Positions 1 to 5,161 are shown, counted from the first letter of the stretch. The stretch is 5,809 nucleotides of DNA from CAYUCJ01 sp049282265 (GCA_049282265.1 JBAPTR010000191.1:1-5809), one strand, 5' to 3'. Numbers and translations are program-made. The notes: generated from the sequence alone by a model not told the origin.

Positions 1-2
1 AG

Positions 3-197
3 AAGGCCGGGATAGAAAAGGGCCGGAGACACCCGCACGTATTCAGACATGGATTCGCTGTCAATGCCGTACTTTCCGGTGTGCCGCCCCTGGTCCTCAG
101 GAGGTGGCTGGGACATGCCAGCATCGATACCACCTTGATTTATACCGAGGTCCTGGCCCAGGACACAAAGGGTTATTTAGAGAAGATGAGTTTCTGA
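3..197 (+). CDS. Tyrosine recombinase / phage-type integrase, C-terminal part (5' end outside window)
   Basis: The reading frame is open from the left edge and ends at TGA 195-197, giving 64 residues of the catalytic domain. The C-terminal active-site residues of the tyrosine recombinase family are visible: an HVFRH box (H12 and R15 of the fragment), the LGHAS box (H38), and the nucleophile Tyr47 in the context IYTEV. The segment between them, LRRWLGHASIDTT, is also typical. Such enzymes break and rejoin DNA through a 3'-phosphotyrosyl link, and serve in integration or excision of mobile elements or in resolution of dimers. The N-terminal DNA-binding part and the first catalytic Arg lie outside the window, so the subfamily (XerC/D-like or element integrase) cannot be fixed. 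Another ORF starts only 2 bases after the stop, so the two were probably co-transcribed. The family call is firm; the role in moving this region is inference. Confidence 0.9.
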   Translation, partial: KAGIEKGRRHPHVFRHGFAVNAVLSGVPPLVLRRWLGHASIDTTLIYTEVLAQDTKGYLEKMSF

Positions 198-199
198 CA

Positions 200-502
200 A
201 TGAGGCAATCCACCGTACTCAAAAAGGCCCATTTGATGGCCTACAGTCCCCGCAACGCTTTCTACGTGTTGACCCTTGAGCAAATCACGGACGGCTATCT
301 TGTCCGGAAGGAAAGTGGTGGCAATGGGGTGGTATTGCACCGGGAGGCGTGGTATAGAGAGAATCTCTCCGACTGGAATCCACCCTGGTCGAGCATGGGG
401 TCCGTGTCGAACTGTTTAACCTGGCCGTCACAGATATCGGAAAACTTGCCATGGCCCTGGTGGATGCAGCGACGGTTGTCGTGGGCGTGCCGACTGTCTT
501 AG
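200..502 (+). pseudogene. Small WGR-like/hypothetical ORF downstream of integrase, 3' end replaced
   Basis: The ORF begins at ATG 200, two bases after the integrase stop, so it is probably translationally coupled; there is no strong Shine-Dalgarno. The first 58 or so residues look like a real small protein: a basic N-terminus, then FYVLTLEQ, GYLVRKESG and a REAW segment, whose pattern of aromatic residues and Gly resembles a WGR-type domain. That family resemblance is tentative. After about residue 58 (position 373) the translation turns into Trp/Pro/Ser-rich out-of-frame sequence, because the DNA from there encodes the flavodiiron protein in another frame. The last 42 codons to the TAG at 502 are therefore spurious, and the gene has lost its own 3' end. 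An earlier in-frame ATG at 104 would overlap the integrase and is not credible. Function is unknown; the position next to an integrase suggests a mobile-element accessory gene. Confidence 0.5.
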
Positions 503-762
503 CCGGCCCTCACCCCCTGGCTGCTTATGCGACTTTTCTGGCCAATGCCTTGCGGCCCAAAGCGAGGTTTCTTTCCATCATCGGATCATATGGATGGGGC
601 GGGAAGACTGTTGAAACGCTTGCCGGAATGATCTCCAATTTGAAAGTCGAAGTATTGGAGCCTGTTCTGTGCAAAGGCGTACCTTCGGAGACTGCTTTTG
701 AAGCCATAGACCGTTTGGCGGGCACGATTGCGCAAAAGCACAAGGAGAATGATTTCAAATAG
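373..762 (+). pseudogene. fprA: FprA-type flavodiiron protein, C-terminal flavodoxin-domain remnant (5'-truncated)
   Basis: From about 373 the frame reads as the second half of the flavodoxin domain of an A-type flavodiiron protein (rubredoxin:oxygen/NO oxidoreductase). Characteristic strings are VELFNLAVTDIG, GVPTVLAGPHP, FLANALRP, IIGSYGWGGK and LEPVLCKGVPSE, ending at TAG 760-762. About 125 residues remain of a family length near 400. The N-terminal metallo-beta-lactamase-like diiron domain with its His/Glu/Asp ligands is absent, and so is the first FMN phosphate loop, so the remnant cannot reduce O2 or NO. The frame is closed upstream by TAG 355-357. The only ATG (451) has no ribosome-binding site and would cut into the fold. 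The preceding DNA belongs to a different gene, so this is a deletion or recombination product. The intact family accepts electrons from rubredoxin, and a rubredoxin gene (also damaged) lies about 1.2 kb downstream. Family assignment is strong; the exact junction is uncertain by some 10-15 bases. Confidence 0.85.
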
Positions 763-793
763 GATATGTTTGCGGCGCTGGAAGTTTTGTTAG

Positions 794-812
794 GCGTGAA
801 GACTGCTCACGC
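794..812. promoter_or_regulatory. 6-bp inverted repeat upstream of the DUF488 promoter
   Basis: GCGTGA at 794-799 and TCACGC at 807-812 are exact reverse complements separated by 7 bases. The element ends 22 bases before the putative -10 hexamer at 835-840, so it spans roughly the -35 region and just upstream of it, where an operator or activator site would sit. No T-run follows, so it is not a convincing rho-independent terminator for the flavodiiron remnant. A regulatory role is inference. Confidence 0.3.
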
Positions 813-824
813 AGTGCAGGCCCC

Positions 825-840
825 TAACCCATGGTAGAAT
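825..840 (+). promoter_or_regulatory. Putative extended -10 promoter with 12-bp repeat, upstream of DUF488 gene
   Basis: TAACCCATGGTA (825-836) runs into TGGTAGAAT (832-840), which fits an extended -10 element (TGn plus a TATAAT-like hexamer TAGAAT at 835-840). No good -35 hexamer is visible at the usual spacing, as is common for extended -10 promoters. The same 12 bases recur before the hemerythrin gene at 1247-1258. Transcription would start near 847, giving a short 5' leader of about 25 bases. Confidence 0.45.
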
Positions 841-871
841 AGAGACAGAGTTGAAGCTTTAACGAGGCATG

Positions 872-1249
872 ATGGAGATTCTAACGAAACGAGTTTACAA
901 CCCGGTCGAAAAAGAAGATGGGATTCGCGTCCTTGTAGACCGAATCTGGCCCCGGGGTATGACCAAAGAACGACTACAGGCAGACCTGTGGTTGAAGGAT
1001 GCGGCGCCGAGCACAACTCTCCGAAAGTGGTTCGGTCATGATCGCTCCAGATGGGAGGTATTCAAGGACCGCTATTTTTCCGAACTGGATGCGAAGCCGG
1101 AGGTGGTAAGCCAACTTCTGGAACTCTCCGCAAAAGGACGGCTTACCCTTCTTTTTTCCGCCAAAGACACCCAGTACAACCAGGCCGTTGCCCTGAAAGA
1201 ATATTTGATTGAGATGTCTAAGAAAGGTGGGGTATCCACAGGGTCATAA
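872..1249 (+). CDS. DUF488 / YeaO-like protein
   Basis: A 125-residue protein of the DUF488 (YeaO-like) family. Diagnostic features are RVLVDRIWPRG at residues 19-29, WLKDAAPS at 40-47, LRKWFGHD at 50-57, and a W..F..RY pattern at 61-68, followed by an LL..L...G.LTLLFSAKD segment typical of the C-terminal half. Family members are about 115-125 residues, so the gene is complete. No activity is firmly established for the family; annotation of relatives as uroporphyrin-III methyltransferase has no support here. Two ATGs are possible (869 and 872). The GAGG at 864-867 is 4 bases from the second and only 1 from the first, so 872 is chosen. The protein is soluble, with no signal peptide or membrane segment. 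It shares its upstream 12-bp motif with the hemerythrin gene that follows, which suggests co-regulation under a redox or nitrosative stimulus; that is inference. Confidence 0.88.
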   Translation: MEILTKRVYNPVEKEDGIRVLVDRIWPRGMTKERLQADLWLKDAAPSTTLRKWFGHDRSRWEVFKDRYFSELDAKPEVVSQLLELSAKGRLTLLFSAKDTQYNQAVALKEYLIEMSKKGGVSTGS

Positions 1250-1262
1250 CCCATGGTAAGAT
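1247..1262 (+). promoter_or_regulatory. Putative extended -10 promoter with 12-bp repeat, upstream of hemerythrin gene
   Basis: TAACCCATGGTA at 1247-1258 repeats 825-836 exactly and overlaps the stop codon of the DUF488 gene. Together with the next bases it forms TGGTAAGAT (1254-1262), again an extended -10 arrangement (hexamer TAAGAT at 1257-1262). Similarity continues as GATAGAAACA here against GAATAGAGACA upstream. The predicted start near 1269 leaves a leader of about 40 bases. No clear -35 is seen. Recurrence in front of the next gene argues against chance. Confidence 0.45.
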
Positions 1263-1309
1263 AGAAACAATATTTAAGAAATGGAATTTCAGAACCAATG
1301 GAGGTCTCA

Positions 1310-1864
1310 ATGAAAGCAACAGACGAACTCAAAAAGGAACATCAAGGAATAGAACTCATGCTACGGGTTCTACAAGCCATAGCAGAGAAATTCAAACACG
1401 GTGATCAGATTCAAGCTAAACATCTCGATGGCATCTTGGAATTTTTGTCGATTTTTGTCGACAAATGCCACCATGGCAAGGAAGAGGAATTCCTGTTTCC
1501 CGCATTGGAAGCAGCAGGTGTACCACGTGACGGCGGTCCAATAGGGGTCATGCTAAGCGAGCACGAACAAGGCCGTAAACTTGTGGCTAGACTCAAATAC
1601 GCAGTGACAAGCTACAAATCCGGGGATAAAACGATTGCGGCGAGCTTTCAGCTGATCATCAACGAATATGTGGCACTGCTGACACAGCATATCGAAAAGG
1701 AGAACAATGTGCTTTTTGCAATGGCGGACGCCAAACTGGACTCTCATAAAGACACAGAGCTTTTTGAGGCATTTGAACAGCTTGAACGTGAGCGCATCGG
1801 GAAGGGGAAACATGAGGAATTCCATGTGCTTTTGGATCAATTGCGCGATGCATACCTGATATGA
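1310..1864 (+). CDS. Hemerythrin-like (HHE cation-binding) domain protein
   Basis: A 184-residue all-helical protein with the ligand pattern of the hemerythrin/HHE family: H11 in KKEHQGIE, H54/H55 and E59 in KCHHGKEEEFLFPAL, H85 in LSEHEQGR, and H127 and E131 in LTQHIEKEN. These residues would build a carboxylate-bridged non-heme diiron site. Known relatives bind O2 reversibly, sense O2, or handle NO and oxidative damage in anaerobes. The ScdA-type N-terminal domain of RIC/YtfE iron-sulfur repair proteins is absent, so it is not that subgroup. ATG 1310 is preferred over ATG 1298 because GGAGG (1300-1304) lies 5 bases upstream; the earlier ATG overlaps that site. The C-terminal 45 residues after the last ligand are charged and helical, longer than a minimal hemerythrin. 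No signal peptide, so cytosolic. It probably has its own promoter at 1247-1262. The code contains an exact 10-bp tandem repeat at 1441-1460. Confidence 0.92.
   Translation: MKATDELKKEHQGIELMLRVLQAIAEKFKHGDQIQAKHLDGILEFLSIFVDKCHHGKEEEFLFPALEAAGVPRDGGPIGVMLSEHEQGRKLVARLKYAVTSYKSGDKTIAASFQLIINEYVALLTQHIEKENNVLFAMADAKLDSHKDTELFEAFEQLERERIGKGKHEEFHVLLDQLRDAYLI
1441..1460 (+). repeat. Exact 10-bp tandem duplication inside the hemerythrin gene
   Basis: ATTTTTGTCG occurs twice head to tail (1441-1450, 1451-1460). The unit is not a multiple of three, so the copies are read in different frames, encoding the FLSIFVD stretch just before the HHxxxE ligand motif. The second copy also forms a 12-bp perfect palindrome TTTGTCGACAAA (1454-1465). 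Loss or gain of one unit by slippage would destroy the diiron site. Confidence 0.7.
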
Positions 1865-1917
1865 CCTGGTCGTTGGGAAAGGCGACTCAAGACGCACAAG
1901 AGCCTACAAATTATCGC

Positions 1918-1923
1918 TATAAT
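1918..1923 (+). promoter_or_regulatory. Putative -10 element of the rubredoxin-cupin-ferredoxin cluster
   Basis: A perfect TATAAT lies at 1918-1923 in an AT-rich stretch, 26 bases before the rubredoxin ATG and followed by a T-rich/A-rich tract. The predicted start near 1930 leaves a leader of about 20 bases. The best bases at -35 spacing (around 1895-1900) do not resemble TTGACA, so the promoter may need an activator. It would serve rubredoxin and probably the cupin and ferredoxin genes. Confidence 0.4.
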
Positions 1924-1949
1924 TTTTTATAAAATAATGAGGAGGAATC

Positions 1950-2109
1950 ATGGACAAGTGGAGGTGTACTCTTTGTGACTACATCTATGATTCTGCGAAA
2001 GGAGACGAGGGGGGGCATCCCGCCTGGAGTCGCTTTCGAGGACCTGCCAGAGGACTGGGTTTGCCCCATCTGCGGGGTCGGCAAGGATGAATTTGAAAAG
2101 GTAGACTAA
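1950..2109 (+). pseudogene. Rubredoxin, frameshifted at a G7 run
   Basis: Start ATG 1950 has a strong GAGGAGG (1939-1945) 4 bases upstream. The first 19 residues are a rubredoxin N-terminus: MDKWRCTLCDYIYDSAKGD, with the first CxxC at C6/C9. At 2009-2015 there are seven Gs, after which the frame is wrong; the literal frame ends at TGA 2088-2090 as a 46-residue product without the second knuckle. In the +1 frame the rest of rubredoxin is perfect: PPGVAFEDLPEDW, VCPICGVGKDEFEK, then TAA 2107-2109. Nine Gs would give the canonical length of about 53-54 residues, six Gs one residue less. The intact protein holds one Fe(Cys)4 and donates single electrons, typically to flavodiiron proteins or superoxide reductase. 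The lesion is either a real indel or a homopolymer sequencing error. The clean conservation on both sides favours a recent lesion or an error over old decay. Confidence 0.88.
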
Positions 2110-2157
2110 ATAAATGATCTCTGTCTGAAAGATTCCATCAACTACGCTGACGGTTCC

Positions 2158-2424
2158 GTGGTCAGCATGACGCTGATAAAGAAAGACATCGGGAATATTA
2201 CACTCTTCGCGTTTGATTCGGGCCAGGGGTTAAGTGAACACACCGCGCCTTTTGATGCGGTAGTCTATATTTTGGACGGCGAGGCTGAAATCACCATTGG
2301 CGGACAACCGCAGAATGTCTCTGCTGGTGAACTGCTGATCATGCCGGCCAATATCAATCATTCACTTCAGGCAAAAGTACCGTTCAAAATGTTGCTGGTT
2401 ATGATCCGAGGAAAACATGACTGA
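2158..2424 (+). CDS. Small single-domain cupin; true N-terminus probably further upstream
   Basis: An 88-residue cupin (from GTG 2158) of the short type common in anaerobes: ITLFAFDSGQGLSEH, APFDAVVYILDGEAEITI (cupin box 1) and GELLIMPANINHSL (box 2). Only one His of box 1 (SEH) and the box 2 His (NH) are present, so metal binding is partial or altered. It is cytosolic and of unknown function. Neither GTG 2158 nor ATG 2167 has a ribosome-binding site. The same frame upstream reads LKDSINYADGS, a typical beginning for these proteins, and is open back to 2110, directly after the rubredoxin TAA. An AAAAGG at 2096-2101 is correctly placed, 8 bases away, for a start at 2110, but that codon is ATA. 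So the gene has either lost its ATG, uses ATA poorly, or carries a small indel near ATG 2114. Position between rubredoxin and ferredoxin suggests a redox-stress role (inference). Confidence 0.8.
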   Translation: MVSMTLIKKDIGNITLFAFDSGQGLSEHTAPFDAVVYILDGEAEITIGGQPQNVSAGELLIMPANINHSLQAKVPFKMLLVMIRGKHD

Positions 2425-2472
2425 TCTGTTTACAAAAAAATGGGGAACTCAGAATTGTGGAGGCGATAGGTT

Positions 2473-2667
2473 ATGAGCAAAAAGGTTTACATTGAAACGG
2501 AAGAATGTCTCGGTTGCGAAAGCTGCGTTGAACTTTGCCCGGAAGTATTCGGCTTTGATGAGCAGGCTGAAAAGGCTTTTGTCATCATGCCGGAAGGCGG
2601 TTCAGAAGAATGCATAGAGGAGGCCATTGAAACATGTCCTGCCGAATGCATCCACTGGGATGAATAA
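2473..2667 (+). CDS. Single [4Fe-4S] cluster ferredoxin, Desulfovibrio type
   Basis: A complete 64-residue acidic ferredoxin. C12, C15 and C18 (CLGCESC) together with C55 (TCP) form the expected ligand set of one [4Fe-4S] cluster. C22 (ELCPE) and C47 match the pair that forms a disulfide in Desulfovibrio gigas ferredoxin, where a second cluster has been lost. C59, within PAECI, is an extra cysteine near the C-terminus. The spacing EVFGFDEQAEKAFV between motifs is typical of this group. It would carry low-potential electrons in the cytosol. Start ATG 2473 has GGAGG (2459-2463) 9 bases upstream and a closer AGG at 2468-2470. It sits 48 bases after the cupin stop on the same strand, so it is probably co-transcribed with rubredoxin and cupin. 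The electron partner is not shown by the sequence. Confidence 0.93.
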   Translation: MSKKVYIETEECLGCESCVELCPEVFGFDEQAEKAFVIMPEGGSEECIEEAIETCPAECIHWDE

Positions 2668-2857
2668 AGGATAACATTGCCGCTATCTCCTGGTTCTAGA
2701 AAAGGCTAAGCAGCATGAACATTTTTCCATTTGAGCTATACACCGCCTGTTCTGGTGATTTCAATCTTGCATTTTTCCATATGTTGCTTAAATATTTCGT
2801 ATCTTAAATCTTTTTAACACGATGTGGGTATGATTTTCTTGCAAGGAGGATAAACCC
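2668..2857 (+). promoter_or_regulatory. AT-rich intergenic leader/promoter region of qNOR
   Basis: These 190 bases carry no gene. They hold the two repeat pairs described separately, an 8-bp palindrome TTCTAGAA at 2694-2701, an 8-bp palindrome AAATATTT at 2790-2797, and the ribosome-binding site AAGGAGGA at 2843-2850. A possible promoter is TTGCAT (2768-2773) with an A/T-rich -10 near 2788-2796, but the spacing and the -10 match are poor. I find no clear FNR/DNR box (TTGATnnnnATCAA) or HcpR-type palindrome. There is no convincing terminator after the ferredoxin gene, so read-through into qNOR is possible. Confidence 0.4.
2720..2780 (+). repeat. Pair of direct repeats CATTTTTCCAT upstream of the NO reductase gene
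   Basis: CATTTTTCCAT occurs at 2720-2730 and 2770-2780, exactly 50 bases apart (about five helical turns); both copies are followed by xTG (TTG and ATG). They lie 138 and 88 bases before the qNOR start, in otherwise AT-rich non-coding DNA, and could be paired binding sites for a regulator. A further 7-bp direct repeat CTTAAAT lies at 2787-2793 and 2803-2809, 16 bases apart. Confidence 0.45.
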
Positions 2858-5134
2858 ATGAATCTACGGCAGACTTTCCGTTCCGAACTCTCCGCGTGGT
2901 GGCGGGTGGGGCTCATATTGACCGTCCTGGCAGGGTTTACTATTCTGATTTTCATAACGGTAAAGACATACAAATACAGCCCCCCGATCCCAAAAAAGGT
3001 GGTCAATGCCGCGGGCGACATCATTTTTACCGGCCAAGATATCCTGGCCGGTCAACAGGTATTTTTGAAGTATGGCTTGATGGAAAACGGCACCATCTGG
3101 GGGCATGGGGCCTATTTAGGCCCTGATTTTTCGGCTGAATATCTTCATGGCCTGGCCGAGGATGTGGGCGAAGCCCTGGCCCGGGAGCGTTATCACCTGG
3201 GATTGGAGGCGCTGCAGCCTGCGGAACGGGCCGCGGTGAATGCCGAAATCCCGCAACTCCTCAAGAAAAATCGCTTCGATCCCCGTACGCAGACTCTGTT
3301 ATTCACGAAACCTGAAGAAAATTCTTACCGGCGGCAAATCACCAAGTGGCAAAATCACTTTTCCCTGGAATCGCGCAATGGAGGATTGCCTCCGAAATAT
3401 CTGACCAATCACCAGGAACTTGAGCACCTCACCGCCTTTTTCGCCTGGACGGCGTGGGCGGCCGTGGCCAATCGCCCCGGCAAATCTTATTCATATACCA
3501 GCAATTTTCCCTATGATCCACTGGCCGGAAACACGCTGCCCGGTGCCGCCATTCTCTGGAGTGCTTTGAGCCTCATCACGCTGCTTGGCGGAACGGCGGC
3601 CATTTTGTTTGCCTTCGGCAAGTTTGACTATCTTGGCTGGAAACGCGGAAGAGAAGAATTGCAACCCCGGATGCTGCCTGGTGAGGCCACCGAGAGTCAA
3701 CGGGCAACCTTAAAATACTTTGTGATCGTTGCCCTGCTTTTCCTCGCGCAGGTGCTGGTCGGTGGCGCCGTGGCCCACAACCGGGCGGAACCGGGCTCGT
3801 TTTACGGGTTTAATCTCTACCAGTTTCTGCCGACAACTATTCTGCGTACCTGGCATTTGCAGCTGGCGATATTCTGGATCGCTACCGCTTATATCGGAGG
3901 CGGTCTGCTGCTTGCCAGTTCATTGGGCAAAAAAGAACCGAAGTACCAGGCCAAAGGGATTCACCTCCTTTTCGGGGCGTTGGTTCTGGTGGTCGTCGGC
4001 AGCCTGCTGGGAGAGCTTCTGGGGATCAATCAACTGCTCGGTAATCTCTGGAGCTGGTTCGGTCATCAGGGCTGGGAATATCTCGATCTCGGGCGCGGCT
4101 GGCAGGTCCTTTTGGTGGTGGGGCTGGTCTTGTGGCTGTTTTTGCTTTACCGGGTCATTACCCCCGCATTGAAAGATCCCGAACACAGGGAGATCACCAC
4201 CCTGTTCATGATTGCCGCCCTGGTCATACCGCTTTTTTATCTTCCGGCCTTTTTCTTCAGCAGCACAACCAACTTTACCGTGGTGGATAACTGGCGTTTT
4301 TGGATTATCCACTTGTGGGTTGAAGGTTTTTTTGAGCTTTTTGTCACCACCATGGTGGCGGTTCTCTTTTACCAACTCGGTCTGGTTTCCCGCAAGAACG
4401 CAACCCGCATCATCTACCTGGATGCCATCCTTTTCTTGGGGGCAGGTATCGTGGGGACCGGCCATCACTGGTATTGGACCGGACAAACCCACCTGAATAT
4501 GGCCCTTTCAGCGCTGTTTTCCGCCATGGAGGTTGTCCCCTTGACCTTGCTTACACTGGACGCCTGGGATTTCGTCAGACTGACGCGCAGGAACGAAGAG
4601 GCGGGCGGGCAGAAGCAGCAGCTTCCGTACAAATGGGTGTTCTATTTCTTGATGGCTGTTGGATTCTGGAATTTTGTCGGTGCCGGTATTTTTGGATTTC
4701 TCATCAATCTACCCATTATCAGCTACTTTGAGGTCGGCACTGTCCTCACACCGAACCATGGACACGCGGCCTTGATGGGGGTCTTCGGCATGGAAGCGGT
4801 GGCCCTGATGGTGCTCGGCTTTCGACAGGTGCTCTCGGATGAGCAATGGAGACGGCCGGAGAAATTTATCCGGGTTTCATTCTGGGGACTCAATATCGGT
4901 CTTGCCCTGATGGTCGTGTGCAGTCTGTTTCCTGAGGGAATATTCCAGCTCTCGGACGTCATAAACCATGGCTACTGGCACGCGAGGGGGGCTGACTATT
5001 TTAGCATCCACACCGTCCGGCTCCTTGAATGGATGCGCCTGCCGGGCGACGCGGTATTCATCGTGTTCGGGGTCGTTCCCCTTGTTATAGCCGCTGTGAT
5101 CACTTACGCGACCATGAAAAGGCAAGTCACTTGA
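2858..5134 (+). CDS. norZ: Quinol-dependent nitric oxide reductase (qNOR)
   Basis: A full-length 758-residue single-subunit NO reductase of the heme-copper oxidase superfamily; it reduces 2 NO to N2O at the membrane using quinol electrons. There are about 14 membrane helices: one near residues 17-35, then a soluble NorC-like domain (about 40-228) with no CxxCH and no Cys at all, then 13 helices of the NorB core. Expected ligands are present: H333 (TWHLQ) and H636 for low-spin heme b, H634 (NHGH) for heme b3, and H485 (IHLWVEG), H536/H537 (GTGHHWYW) and E489 for the FeB site. E493 and E558 match further conserved glutamates of NORs. The missing heme c motif separates it from cytochrome-dependent NorBC. 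ATG 2858 has AAGGAGGA 7 bases upstream. No norD/norQ-like genes flank it, as is usual for qNOR. It appears monocistronic, with its own AT-rich upstream region, and is the largest intact gene here; detoxification rather than respiration is inferred from context. Confidence 0.96.
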   Translation: MNLRQTFRSELSAWWRVGLILTVLAGFTILIFITVKTYKYSPPIPKKVVNAAGDIIFTGQDILAGQQVFLKYGLMENGTIWGHGAYLGPDFSAEYLHGLAEDVGEALARERYHLGLEALQPAERAAVNAEIPQLLKKNRFDPRTQTLLFTKPEENSYRRQITKWQNHFSLESRNGGLPPKYLTNHQELEHLTAFFAWTAWAAVANRPGKSYSYTSNFPYDPLAGNTLPGAAILWSALSLITLLGGTAAILFAFGKFDYLGWKRGREELQPRMLPGEATESQRATLKYFVIVALLFLAQVLVGGAVAHNRAEPGSFYGFNLYQFLPTTILRTWHLQLAIFWIATAYIGGGLLLASSLGKKEPKYQAKGIHLLFGALVLVVVGSLLGELLGINQLLGNLWSWFGHQGWEYLDLGRGWQVLLVVGLVLWLFLLYRVITPALKDPEHREITTLFMIAALVIPLFYLPAFFFSSTTNFTVVDNWRFWIIHLWVEGFFELFVTTMVAVLFYQLGLVSRKNATRIIYLDAILFLGAGIVGTGHHWYWTGQTHLNMALSALFSAMEVVPLTLLTLDAWDFVRLTRRNEEAGGQKQQLPYKWVFYFLMAVGFWNFVGAGIFGFLINLPIISYFEVGTVLTPNHGHAALMGVFGMEAVALMVLGFRQVLSDEQWRRPEKFIRVSFWGLNIGLALMVVCSLFPEGIFQLSDVINHGYWHARGADYFSIHTVRLLEWMRLPGDAVFIVFGVVPLVIAAVITYATMKRQVT

Positions 5135-5161
5135 ATCAACTTGCCCCTGGGATCCCTTTTT
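5121..5161 (+). terminator. Possible terminator overlapping the qNOR stop codon
   Basis: GGCAAGT (5121-5127) and ACTTGCC (5139-5145) are exact reverse complements with an 11-base loop that contains the TGA stop. A short GGG-AT-CCC element and a T5 run (5157-5161) follow. The T-run is 11 bases from the main stem, so termination would be weak or depend on the second stem. The ABC remnant begins immediately afterwards. Confidence 0.35.

Noticed and set aside
104..199. Upstream in-frame ATG (104) extending the small ORF that begins at 200
   Set aside because: It overlaps the well-supported integrase C-terminus in another frame, and its translation shows no recognisable features; ATG 200 right after the integrase stop is the natural start.
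1072..1332. Minus-strand frame over the DUF488/hemerythrin boundary
   Set aside because: It overlaps the conserved DUF488 C-terminus and the hemerythrin start; no motif or start signal.
1869..1886. Hairpin GTCGTT/GGCGAC after the hemerythrin stop as a terminator
   Set aside because: Only four Watson-Crick pairs plus two G-T pairs, and no T-run follows.
2009..2015. Programmed ribosomal frameshift in rubredoxin
   Set aside because: Rubredoxins are not known to use recoding, and no stimulatory hairpin or internal SD at the right spacing is evident; indel or sequence error is simpler. Kept only as a remote option.
2783..2805. NsrR-like operator upstream of qNOR
   Set aside because: Only the right half (TATCTT end) resembles the consensus; the left half does not match, so it is not better than chance in AT-rich DNA.
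3920..4492. 190-codon open frame on the minus strand
   Set aside because: It lies wholly inside the qNOR gene, which is confirmed by ligand motifs; its Gln/Pro/His-rich translation is the mirror of a hydrophobic membrane protein.
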